From JAJTZA01 sp041749815 (lineage in GTDB: Bacteria; Verrucomicrobiota; Verrucomicrobiia; Chthoniobacterales; Terrimicrobiaceae), in NCBI GenBank assembly GCA_041749815.1, contig JBGTAR010000190.1, positions 1 through 50,840 of the forward strand: a stretch of 50,840 nt of DNA. Direction: 5' to 3'. Under the pieces are notes generated by a model, which did no database searches, was not told the origin of the DNA, and worked only from the letters and a program-made list of their open reading frames with translations. Positions 26,663 to 34,681 of this stretch are shown here, piece after piece (position 1 is the stretch's first letter; each line of letters begins with the position of its first letter). A program made the translations under genes and the position numbers.

Positions 26663-28085
26663 GCTCAGAAATCTTTCCGGCGTCCGCCCTCTTCATTTCC
26701 AACTGGCGAAGGATCTCTTCATGACGCTTTTTATTGATGGGATACACGGCGGCGAGGACAATCCCAAGGAGCAGGGAAATCGCCGGCATGGGACCAATGG
26801 CAATCCGGATGGCCGTGAGTGCCGACTCGGGCTGTTGGGGGATTGGCTGTCCTGAGACGCTGGAGAGATAGCCGGCCCAGGAAAGAGCCTGGCCGACAAG
26901 GAATGTCCCAAGGGCCAGGGCAATTTTTTGAAGAAACACAAAGAAGCCGTAGAAGACCCCCTCCCGTCGCTCGCCCGTGGTGAGTTCGTCCAATTCAATC
27001 ACGTCCGGCAACATGGCATTCGGGATCAGATAGCAGACGGAAATGCCCACACCGGCCAATATTGCCAGCACGTAGATCCAGAATCCCTGACCCGGCTGCA
27101 AGAATAGCAATCCTCCCTGGGCGATCAGCCAGAAGATCATGCCATAAAAGTAAACGGGCTTCTTTCCAAGTTTTACACTCAGCCACCCCCAGACCGGAAT
27201 TAATGCCAACGCGGTGACTTGCACGGACAGCGCAATGATCGGGAATTGGGATGCGGGCAGCCCCAGCCAGCTTCCCACATAATATGGCAGAATGGTTGCC
27301 GTGAACTGCATGGCCAGCCATGAGAATAGATAGATCCCGCAAACGATCAGAAACGGGCGATTCGCGAAAACGATGCGAAATTGCTCAACAAGCGGGAGTT
27401 GAGGCTGCGCGACTTCCCCTTTCAAACGGTCGCGTTCTTTTTGAATGGCGATCTTACCAATGCCCGCCACACAGAAGGTCATGGAGAGAAGGCCGATGAT
27501 GGCTACGGTGAGCGCCATCGCCGCATATTTGACATTGTCGGGGACAGCCTTCATGGACTCAAAAACCACGAGAGCGACCAACAATCCGCCGACACTGCCA
27601 CCCAAAGAAAATGCCATCCGGAATCCAGTGATCCGCGAACGTTCATCATAACTGTGGGACAACTCTGGAGTCAGGGAGGAGTGGGGCAGGGCCATTCCGG
27701 TGTAGAACGTGTTGTAGAGAAGCGCGACGACCGAGTAATAGGCAAAAAGCGCCCACTGCGAACCGCCATCCACAAAATCAGGCACCCACCAGTTGAGGAA
27801 AAAGAACAACGCAAAGGGAACAGACGAAAGAACCATCCAGGGAATCCGCCTTCCAAAGCGCGATTTGGTGTGATCGGACAACCAACCAATCACAGGGTCA
27901 TTCACGGCATCCCAGATCTTACCCACCAAAAGCACACTGCCCGCGAGACCGGCCTCCAGACCCGCCACACTGGTCAGGAAGATCATCTGAAAAAAGATCA
28001 TCGTACTTCCCGCCATGGCCGGACCAAGTTCCCCGGCCCCATAGGCCAGTTTTCGGAATGCCGGAAGCGATTTCTCCGTGGACAT
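26628..28085 (-). CDS. GPH-family sugar:cation symporter
   Basis: The product is 485 residues from the ATG at 28085, which has AAGGA at good spacing; the frame opens at 28127. It has twelve hydrophobic helices. The glycoside-pentoside-hexuronide signature WDAVNDPVIGWLSDHTKSRF precedes GRRIPWM (about 55-81), as in MelB and XynB-type symporters that import mono- and oligosaccharides with Na+ or H+. The Glu-rich C-terminal tail is cytoplasmic. It fits downstream of a GH1 glycosidase in the same run of genes, suggesting uptake of the released sugar; which sugar is unknown. Confidence 0.9.
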   Translation of the reverse strand: MSTEKSLPAFRKLAYGAGELGPAMAGSTMIFFQMIFLTSVAGLEAGLAGSVLLVGKIWDAVNDPVIGWLSDHTKSRFGRRIPWMVLSSVPFALFFFLNWWVPDFVDGGSQWALFAYYSVVALLYNTFYTGMALPHSSLTPELSHSYDERSRITGFRMAFSLGGSVGGLLVALVVFESMKAVPDNVKYAAMALTVAIIGLLSMTFCVAGIGKIAIQKERDRLKGEVAQPQLPLVEQFRIVFANRPFLIVCGIYLFSWLAMQFTATILPYYVGSWLGLPASQFPIIALSVQVTALALIPVWGWLSVKLGKKPVYFYGMIFWLIAQGGLLFLQPGQGFWIYVLAILAGVGISVCYLIPNAMLPDVIELDELTTGERREGVFYGFFVFLQKIALALGTFLVGQALSWAGYLSSVSGQPIPQQPESALTAIRIAIGPMPAISLLLGIVLAAVYPINKKRHEEILRQLEMKRADAGKISEHGAEQKSDESV

Positions 28086-28179
28086 GAAGAGGCATCCTTC
28101 ATGTTCCTCGCGATTTGGCGAGCCCATAGTGCGAGGCCGGCCCAGGAAATCCAGACGACTGGCGATCAGTCAGCGATGG

Positions 28180-30426
28180 TTATTTGAGCGGCTTGTTGGA
28201 AAGCACAAAGACATGCCCGGGCCCGACGGGATCCCCGGGTTTGGAAGGATTCGCAAGCCCAACCTTCCCATCGGGAGCAATGAGGGTCTCGGATTTGACC
28301 TTCAATTTGATAAAACCAATGGACGCCTCCACGCCACCCGCATCCCAGAAGTGGGAATTCGTGCGAAGCAAGGATTGGAATTTTTTGTCAATCACCGCCG
28401 TCAGTTCAATCAGCTTGCCATCGTCAGAGAGTGTTTTTTCCGTAATTTCCCCGACCGTCAGATCGCGATAGATAACCGGTGCTCCTGGCCGGATGGTTGT
28501 TTCTTTAGAGGTGATGCGGATTTCCACCCCCTTGCGCTCAAGCAACTCAGGCTCGGCTGACGATTGACCGATAAAGATCGCATTGGTCAGGGCGCCAGTT
28601 CCGGGCACACATTCAATATAAACTCCGCTCAGGATGGTCTCCAGGCCGGAGAGTCCCTGGACGGAAACCTGAGGTTGAACAATGGCGAAGACCGAGCCTT
28701 TGCGACGGAGTGACTCGTAGCCGGCATCCACCCGTGCGGTCACTTCGACCCGTCCATTTGATGTGCGAACTGATTCAACAAGCCCAACAGGAACCCCCAG
28801 ATAACGCAAGGCGGTCTTCCCGGGGAGCAGGCCCCGACCATTGTTGAATGCGATACGGATGGGCTCCGAAATGGCCCGTGCGGCCACTTCGCTGTCAAAG
28901 AGCTGAAAAGAATCCGTGCTAGAGGCCAAATTTCCAGGCCCTTCAAACACATCAAAGGCGATGCCGCCATCAAGCAAAGCGGACAGGCCCTGAATCTCGG
29001 CTTGAAGAATGCCAGGACCCGCGCTCACCGATGTGGCAGGCACTCTCCAAAATCGCGAATTGGCTCGCAGGGAGGATTGAAATTCCTCATGAATTTGGAT
29101 CTTGAGACTTGGGGACTCTCCTTCGACCATGCGCTTTTCTAGGACCTCCCCGGCCACCAAACCACGGTGATAAACCGGGGATCCGGCAGCAAGATTGGGC
29201 AGGTCTTGCGCATGCACATAAATCAGCACACCCCTGTCATGGGGAACCCCTTCCGTTCCTCTGCTGCCAACAAATTGCAGCGCAGGTTCCCCCTGCCCTT
29301 CCGACTCAAACTCAACCACCGGGCCTGAGATCAAGGTCTCAAGTCCACTGACACCTTTCAGTGACACGCTTGGTCGAATGAGTGTGAATTTCGAACCTGA
29401 GGTCAGGAGTGGAGTGAATTGTGTTTCCATCCGCGCGGTGGCTTCGACCAGTCTTCGCTCGGAGTCCACGCGGATAGCCTCGATGAAGCCGACCGACTGT
29501 CCCAAGTACGAGATTTTAGTTTCGCCTGCGAGCAGGCCTCGAGCATTCTCGAAGGTGATCTTAAAACGAGGACCGTCCGCACGAGCGGCAAATTCGTTTG
29601 GAGCCAAATCAAATTTTGCGTGATCCTCAACCGGCTTCCCGTCTGGCGCAAAGTCATCAAAAGCAATTCCCCCTTGAATGAGTGCAGCCAATCCCGCGAT
29701 ATCCAAAGTGGCCCCTCTCGAGCTCAAACGCAGAGACGTGGCAGGCACCATCCAAAAACGCGAGGTGTCGAGAACAAGGTGGGCGTGTTCCTTGTCGATC
29801 ATGACTTGAAGGGAGGGCTCTCCCGATTCGTCGATCATTTTCTCCCGCACAAGCCCCACAGCAACCCCCTTATGATAAACCGGGGCATCTCTTCCAAGAA
29901 AAGGAATATCCACTGCCCGGAGACTGATCTCCAAAGAAGGTGAATTCAAGGGAGTGAGCGGGGCACGGCTTAATCCTTGGAAGTTTGTGGTGGGGGGGCC
30001 GCTTCCTATTCTGGCCTGGATCGAATTGCCTTGGATGATGGATTCCAAACCCGTGGTTTCTGTGATCGAAATCACCGGCTGGTCGATCCAGAATTCTGTC
30101 CCCTCACTCGCCAATTGGGCAGCAAAAGCCTTCAGCCGTATGGTCACAGTCACCCCTTCCATGGCCTTGTCGAGGGAGACTCCGGTGACCTGTCCGGAGT
30201 TGACACCACGATAAATCAGAATGGTTTTACCGCTCTGGATTCCCGGGGCCTCGATAAAGTGCACCTGAATCTCGGGGCCTTTGGACTTCCAATTTGACCA
30301 CAGAAGCCAAATCCCGGCCGCCGCAGCCAAGGCCGGAAAAATCCACGCCCAAATGCGATGAATATGCGGACTCCTCACGACTTGACCGTGATCCTGCTCA
30401 GATGGCTCGGGTGGGTTGGTATTCAT
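28180..30426 (-). CDS. MCE-domain protein with six MCE domains (LetB/PqiB-like)
   Basis: From the ATG at 30426 (4-base overlap with letA2) the protein is 748 residues, with one N-terminal membrane anchor (24-43) and six MCE domains, roughly 52-140, 164-256, 286-376, 399-492, 521-607 and 632-722. Domains 2, 4 and 6 share a PVYHKG- or PVIYRD-like start with VGxVxEK, while 3 and 5 share a YLGxxVG pattern, so the array alternates in pairs. E. coli PqiB has three MCE domains and LetB seven; these rings stack into tubes that carry phospholipids across the periplasm. Six is intermediate and closer to LetB. It completes a LetAB-type system with the two upstream genes. Confidence 0.9.
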   Translation of the reverse strand: MNTNPPEPSEQDHGQVVRSPHIHRIWAWIFPALAAAAGIWLLWSNWKSKGPEIQVHFIEAPGIQSGKTILIYRGVNSGQVTGVSLDKAMEGVTVTIRLKAFAAQLASEGTEFWIDQPVISITETTGLESIIQGNSIQARIGSGPPTTNFQGLSRAPLTPLNSPSLEISLRAVDIPFLGRDAPVYHKGVAVGLVREKMIDESGEPSLQVMIDKEHAHLVLDTSRFWMVPATSLRLSSRGATLDIAGLAALIQGGIAFDDFAPDGKPVEDHAKFDLAPNEFAARADGPRFKITFENARGLLAGETKISYLGQSVGFIEAIRVDSERRLVEATARMETQFTPLLTSGSKFTLIRPSVSLKGVSGLETLISGPVVEFESEGQGEPALQFVGSRGTEGVPHDRGVLIYVHAQDLPNLAAGSPVYHRGLVAGEVLEKRMVEGESPSLKIQIHEEFQSSLRANSRFWRVPATSVSAGPGILQAEIQGLSALLDGGIAFDVFEGPGNLASSTDSFQLFDSEVAARAISEPIRIAFNNGRGLLPGKTALRYLGVPVGLVESVRTSNGRVEVTARVDAGYESLRRKGSVFAIVQPQVSVQGLSGLETILSGVYIECVPGTGALTNAIFIGQSSAEPELLERKGVEIRITSKETTIRPGAPVIYRDLTVGEITEKTLSDDGKLIELTAVIDKKFQSLLRTNSHFWDAGGVEASIGFIKLKVKSETLIAPDGKVGLANPSKPGDPVGPGHVFVLSNKPLK

Positions 30427-30914
30427 GGAGTGGCAGGTTGCCAGATCATCCGCGCCTGATAAAAATCCGCAGCGAACAGCGAGCAGAGGAGCACAGATGC
30501 AAAGAAAAGTCCACCGGCTTGAGCCTCCACACTCGCAAGAACTCCAAGCTGACCGACGGCCACCAGCACTCCAAGCAGGAAAATATCGATCATCGACCAT
30601 GTTCCGATTTGGTGCAGAATTCGGAGGAGTGTGGTTCTTTCCCGCCGCAGTTGGCCAGATCCGTGCATAAGCAGCAACCACGAGAGGCTGATCAGTTTGA
30701 GGAAAGGAATCATAATGCTTGCGACAAAGACCACCCCGGCGATGGGGGCCAGGCCGGAGTCGTAAAGTTCCTGCACCCCGCCCATGACCGTGAGCGGCGC
30801 GACTTCGCCAGCGACAGTCATAATCATCACCGGCACCATGTTGGCCGGGATGTAGAGGATAAGTCCAGCCACGACGAGCGCGCGCGACAATTCAAGGCGG
30901 GTAGCATCCGTCAT
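30423..30914 (-). CDS. PqiA/LetA domain protein, second half
   Basis: The reading frame opens at 31094, but the ATG at 30914 overlaps the previous stop by 4 bases and starts MTDATRLELSRALVV, giving 163 residues. It has about four membrane helices with the PqiA pattern IPANMVPVMIM (about 22-32) and GGVQELYDSG, and no zinc ribbon. In E. coli, PqiA and LetA each carry two such domains in one protein; here the second is a separate gene. It overlaps the MCE gene downstream by 4 bases. Confidence 0.88.
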   Translation of the reverse strand: MTDATRLELSRALVVAGLILYIPANMVPVMIMTVAGEVAPLTVMGGVQELYDSGLAPIAGVVFVASIMIPFLKLISLSWLLLMHGSGQLRRERTTLLRILHQIGTWSMIDIFLLGVLVAVGQLGVLASVEAQAGGLFFASVLLCSLFAADFYQARMIWQPATP

Positions 30915-31534
30915 CTCAACTCCTTCAATCGGTTGGCGACCCAGTCCCGATCGATGAATTGGCCAAGGGCCAGTGAGCAGAGCGCCAAAAGCGAGACCCA
31001 AACGATGCCAGTGTCCCAATAAACCGTGCCGAGCAAATCGAGCTTCACCACGGCCACAAAGCAGGCAATCATAAACACCGGCACAAGGCTCCATGGGGCG
31101 ACTTCATTTGCCAGATGCGCAACACGCCCAACCATGGGCCAGCGCCGCCCAAGGCAACAGGCTCCCGCCACATACCAAAGCGCGGCAAGATGAATGATTG
31201 GAGCGGCGATGGAGCAAAAAAACACGAGCAACGCGACCGGCCAGTAGCCTTGAATCACCAAACCTTGCACGCCGGTGATAATCAAGTTCGACTGGGTGTT
31301 TCCAGCGACATCGAAGGTCAAAATCGGATACACATTGGCCAGAACCCAAAGAATGAGTCCGGATGTGGAAAGCGCCCACAGCAAATGTGAGGGATCGCCG
31401 TGATGCAAACGTTTCAGTGTTTCCCCGCAACGCCCACAATGCAGTTCCTCGCCGTGTTCAAGTGTGCGGTCATGAATGACGGCACCACAGAGGGGACACG
31501 GAAACTGGTGGGGCGATGCCTTGGCAACGCTCAT
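30911..31534 (-). CDS. PqiA/LetA domain protein, first half with zinc ribbon
   Basis: A 207-residue membrane protein. A zinc ribbon at the N-terminus has CPLC (13-16) and CGRC (33-36), followed by about four helices with LANVYPILTFDV (65-76) and ITGVQGLVIQGYW, typical of PqiA/LetA. Together with the next gene it forms a split LetA, the inner-membrane partner that feeds the MCE tube. It starts 3 bp after the GH1 gene ends, so all four may be co-transcribed. Confidence 0.9.
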   Translation of the reverse strand: MSVAKASPHQFPCPLCGAVIHDRTLEHGEELHCGRCGETLKRLHHGDPSHLLWALSTSGLILWVLANVYPILTFDVAGNTQSNLIITGVQGLVIQGYWPVALLVFFCSIAAPIIHLAALWYVAGACCLGRRWPMVGRVAHLANEVAPWSLVPVFMIACFVAVVKLDLLGTVYWDTGIVWVSLLALCSLALGQFIDRDWVANRLKELR

Positions 31535-31537
31535 GAG

Positions 31538-32956
31538 CTAATAGGTTTTCTGAGGTTGAATGGTCCGCACGGATCCCACGGTCGGGTGGGATTTGATGGT
31601 GTTCGCAAATCGGGTGGCCGAGGGTTTTAACACACGGGTCTTGGTGGTTGGGTCCATCGTGGAAAGGCCGAAGGTCGCCTTGTATCCATAGTGCCACTCA
31701 TAGTTGTCGGCGAGCGACCAGGCAAAATACCCGCGCACGTCATATCCATCCCGAATGGCCCGCCCAATGGCTGCGAGGTGATTCTGAATATACCACTCCC
31801 GCTGGGCATCATCGGAAGTTGCGATGCCATTCTCTGTGATCATCATGGGTTTGCCATACCGGGTGGCCACCCGCTTAATTTCTTTGTAAAGCCCATTGGG
31901 GTCAATCCGCCACCCCATCATCGTGTAATGTTTCCCGCGCATGGAGGGACCAGCCAGCAGCGAAACCGGCCCGGGTGCCTGCGAATAATAGTAGTTGATG
32001 CCGAGGATATCGCAGACATCGTAAATCCGGTCCAGGTGGTCGGTGTTGCCATGAATCATGGTATTGTAAATAAGCCCGCCGGGGTCGAGCGGAGCGCGTT
32101 CCCACCATGGCAGGGCTTCCACACTCACGACTTTGGCAGAGGGTTTGATGGCTTTGATGCGGGTAGCCGCATCGCGGAACATTCCCGTACTGGCATCAAT
32201 CGCCTGCCAGTAATGCCCAAAAGCCAGGCTCATGGCTGGCGGCCACTGGCCCACAATGTAGGCGGTGGTGATCTGGCCATTGGGTTCGTTCTGCGGAGCG
32301 TAAAATTTTGTGTAGGGAGCTGTGGCTTTTACGATTTTGTCCACATAGGCATTCCATCGGGTGCGAACCGTGGGGTGCAGCCAGTTGGATGCTCCGGGAT
32401 TTTTTTTGTCATAGAGCCAGTCAGGAAAGGTGAAGTGCCAGAGGCAAACGACCGGCTCGATGCCTGCGTTTTTGAGCTCGCGAGCCATGCGCACGTAACC
32501 TTGAATTGCCTCCTCATTGTAAACTCCAGGCCGGGGTTCAACTCGCGCCCACTCAATGCTGAAACGATAATGGGTGGGCTTGATTTTTTTGAGAGCCTCA
32601 AGATCCTTTTCAAACTGTGTCCAACTATAAAGGGCATTGCCTTTGAGGGGTGCCTTGCCTTGCGAAACGAGAATATCCCAGTCCGTGGAAAAATATCGCG
32701 GCGTGCCTGCTTTCACCGCCGGGTCCTCGTATTGATAACTGGCTGTCGAAATCCCCCAGGCAAATTTTTCCGACGTGGTCGGTTTGGGAAGCGCGCCGGA
32801 GATTTTCGGTGTCGGATCGAACTTGCCGAGCGGATTGATCGGGTTCACACAGCCTGCAAGCAGGGTGATCGGCACCAGGAGGAATGCATATTTCACTCGC
32901 AGGAGAAGACGGCAACGCCGCCCAAGTGTCAAAAAAGAAAAGATCACGGGGTCCAT
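31538..32956 (-). CDS. Secreted GH1 beta-glucosidase lipoprotein
   Basis: The frame opens at 33202, but a lipoprotein signal (LLVPITLLAGC) points to a start at the ATG 32956 (472 residues) or the GTG 32896 (452). The catalytic pair of retaining GH1 enzymes is intact: acid/base Glu in PQNEPNG (224 from the 32956 start) and nucleophile in ITENG (375). Also seen are FAWGISTASYQYE and HYRFSIEWARVEPRPG. Most GH1 enzymes are cytoplasmic, so export and lipidation are unusual and suggest sugar release in the periplasm or at the surface, feeding the GPH symporter encoded further down the same strand. Confidence 0.85.
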   Translation of the reverse strand: MDPVIFSFLTLGRRCRLLLRVKYAFLLVPITLLAGCVNPINPLGKFDPTPKISGALPKPTTSEKFAWGISTASYQYEDPAVKAGTPRYFSTDWDILVSQGKAPLKGNALYSWTQFEKDLEALKKIKPTHYRFSIEWARVEPRPGVYNEEAIQGYVRMARELKNAGIEPVVCLWHFTFPDWLYDKKNPGASNWLHPTVRTRWNAYVDKIVKATAPYTKFYAPQNEPNGQITTAYIVGQWPPAMSLAFGHYWQAIDASTGMFRDAATRIKAIKPSAKVVSVEALPWWERAPLDPGGLIYNTMIHGNTDHLDRIYDVCDILGINYYYSQAPGPVSLLAGPSMRGKHYTMMGWRIDPNGLYKEIKRVATRYGKPMMITENGIATSDDAQREWYIQNHLAAIGRAIRDGYDVRGYFAWSLADNYEWHYGYKATFGLSTMDPTTKTRVLKPSATRFANTIKSHPTVGSVRTIQPQKTY

Positions 32957-33061
32957 GTCTTGCACAAAGCGGACAAAAGGGAGAGGTTCCCGTAACTCCG
33001 TGCGGCAATGAGGCTTCAAGGAAGCCTGCAAAGGCAGCATATTCCGGCAATAAATGGAAGC

Positions 33062-33286
33062 ATGAAAACAACAATTGATATTCCCGAAAGCGAACTGAAA
33101 GATGCCATCAGGTTCACAGGCGCAAAATCCATGAGAGCGGCGGTTCTTCATGTGCTTGTTGAATTCAACCGGCGAAAACGCATGGCAGGGCTGATCCGGC
33201 ACTCGGGAAGTTTTGCCGCTTTTCCCTCATTGGAGGAACTTCGTGAGCCTGATGCCCAACGCGACGCTCTGATTGGCACCCGGTGA
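33062..33286 (+). CDS. vapB: VapB-type antitoxin
   Basis: The 74-residue protein starts MKTTIDIPESELKDAIRFTG, a ribbon-helix-helix strand and helix usual for VapB/DUF2191 antitoxins, and ends with an acidic tail that would wrap a PIN toxin. Its TGA overlaps the GTG of a downstream PIN-domain reading frame (GTGA), the classic TA arrangement. That toxin is broken, so the antitoxin is an orphan. It may still repress its promoter or cross-neutralise another PIN toxin, which is inference. An in-frame upstream ATG at 33008 is less likely. Confidence 0.8.
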   Translation: MKTTIDIPESELKDAIRFTGAKSMRAAVLHVLVEFNRRKRMAGLIRHSGSFAAFPSLEELREPDAQRDALIGTR

Positions 33287-33610
33287 TCATCGTCGATACA
33301 TCGATGTGAGTACACCAACTTCGGCAAAAGGGCGCCCCGGTCAAGCGTCAGCGGGTTGAGGAATTGCTGAGCCTGGGGGAAGCGGCCTGGTGCAGCCCGG
33401 TCCGGCTCAAGTTATGACGTGGTGTGCGTGGTGAGAAAGATGCCCGCATCCTGCGAAGTTTGGCAGCAGGCATGAGAACTGGCATCACGCTGCCGCAAAG
33501 CTGGCAAGACCGCTCCTCTTGCAGATATCCTCATTGCCGCTTGTGCCCGGCATCACGGCGTCGAGGTGGAGCGCAGCGACACGCATTTTGATTTCCTCAT
33601 GCATCTGTGA
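33283..33610 (+). pseudogene. Decayed vapC (PIN-domain toxin)
   Basis: The frame begins VIIVDTSM, then a TGA stands where PIN toxins have Trp (VDTSxW). It continues VHQLRQKGAPVKRQRVEELL and reaches CSPVRLKL, where a second TGA again sits at a conserved Trp position, followed by RGVRGEKDARILRSLAA. A deletion and frameshift then lead into the other frame: RKAGKTAPLADILIAACARH, then HGVEVERSDTHFDFLMHL and a stop at 33610. All parts align to one VapC, so the toxin gene is dead. Two nonsense changes plus an indel suggest loss of selection. It overlaps the AraC gene on the other strand by 14 bases. Confidence 0.85.
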
Positions 33611-34607
33611 ATGTTATCGGCACTGGGTTTTCAGGACGACTCTTGCAAGATGGTGAGGCAAGGATTTTTTTCGTGGAGGGGAGCTCCCCAAAAAATTCCC
33701 TATAGGCTCCTGAGAATCGCCCGAGGTGGTTGAATCCCCAAGTCGTAGCGACACTGGTCACTCTCTCTTGGGCATTTTCGGTTTTTGTCAGGTCCCTGCG
33801 CACCTTACACAGCCTCACGGCTTGTAAATACTTGATCGGAGGAATTCCGTAGAGTTCGACGAATCCCAGATGCAGTGTGCGGCGATTGGCACCCACTGTT
33901 TGGCAGAGTAGCGTCATTGAAAGATCGTCCCGGCAGTGCTCCGAAATAAACGCGGCGGCCCGCCGGGCCGCGCGATGGCGCTCAGCGGATCCACGCGCTT
34001 TGGCATGATTTTCGAGTTGAACAAACAGGCTGTCGAGAACGAGATCCTCGAGTTGCCTCGCCGGGCGATCCTGAGCAAGCGTTTCCGCGTTCTTCATACA
34101 CGCCGTAAGCGCCCGAGCGATCTTGAGCTTCGCTTGCGCTGAAGCCTTTCCGTTCTTAAATCGGATCAAACCTGTTCGGGTGTCGACCGGGAAGGGTTTG
34201 CCCCAGTGAAGTTGCGCCCGACGGTTCAATTCCACCCGACTCACCGAGATCGAAATGATGTCGATTTTTCCCATGAACGAGAAATCCAACCCGCGCGTGT
34301 CTTCCTGCACGATCAAATCCTCCGCTTGAACCGCATATCCGCGAAATTGAATTTGGGCCTCAGGATTCAGCGAAAATGCGAGCACCACGGTTCCCTCAGG
34401 AACTTTCCCGGAGAGCCGTGTGCCAAGTGAGCGCCAAGACCGTGCCAGTTGGAGACGTGGCGTGTGCACCGCTTGAATGCAAAAGTGATACCTCCCCGGC
34501 TCCAATTGCGTTGTTTCCATGCTCCACCGGAGGGCAATCGCCTCGGCCTTCTCGTAAGAATCTGCTCGGACATCAATCTTCGCGCCGCCTGGGAAAATAT
34601 CACTCAT
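33597..34607 (-). CDS. AraC-family transcriptional regulator
   Basis: Using the ATG at 34607 (MSDIFPGGAKIDV; the frame opens at 34664) the protein has 336 residues. The N-terminal 200 residues resemble the cupin-like ligand domain of FeaR/EutR-type regulators, and the C-terminal 100 form the double HTH, ending TSVATTWGFNHLGRFSGAYR and FFGELPS, the AraC signature. It is divergent from the arylsulfatase with 74 bp between them, the usual layout for a regulator and its target. It may sense a sulfate ester or aromatic compound, which is inference. Confidence 0.9.
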   Translation of the reverse strand: MSDIFPGGAKIDVRADSYEKAEAIALRWSMETTQLEPGRYHFCIQAVHTPRLQLARSWRSLGTRLSGKVPEGTVVLAFSLNPEAQIQFRGYAVQAEDLIVQEDTRGLDFSFMGKIDIISISVSRVELNRRAQLHWGKPFPVDTRTGLIRFKNGKASAQAKLKIARALTACMKNAETLAQDRPARQLEDLVLDSLFVQLENHAKARGSAERHRAARRAAAFISEHCRDDLSMTLLCQTVGANRRTLHLGFVELYGIPPIKYLQAVRLCKVRRDLTKTENAQERVTSVATTWGFNHLGRFSGAYREFFGELPSTKKILASPSCKSRPENPVPITFTDA

Positions 34608-34681
34608 GAAATCGCTGCGAATAAAAATACACAAGGCCTGGGCTAGCAAGCATAGATTGCACAAAACGGATAGTCGCTTTC

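Noticed and set aside
31691..32995. 434-codon plus-strand frame opposite the GH1 gene
   Set aside because: The minus-strand GH1 has both catalytic residues; the plus frame shows no family features.
33283..33610. UGA recoded as tryptophan
   Set aside because: TGA acts as a normal stop for many intact genes here and the toxin also has a frameshift, so decay explains it better.
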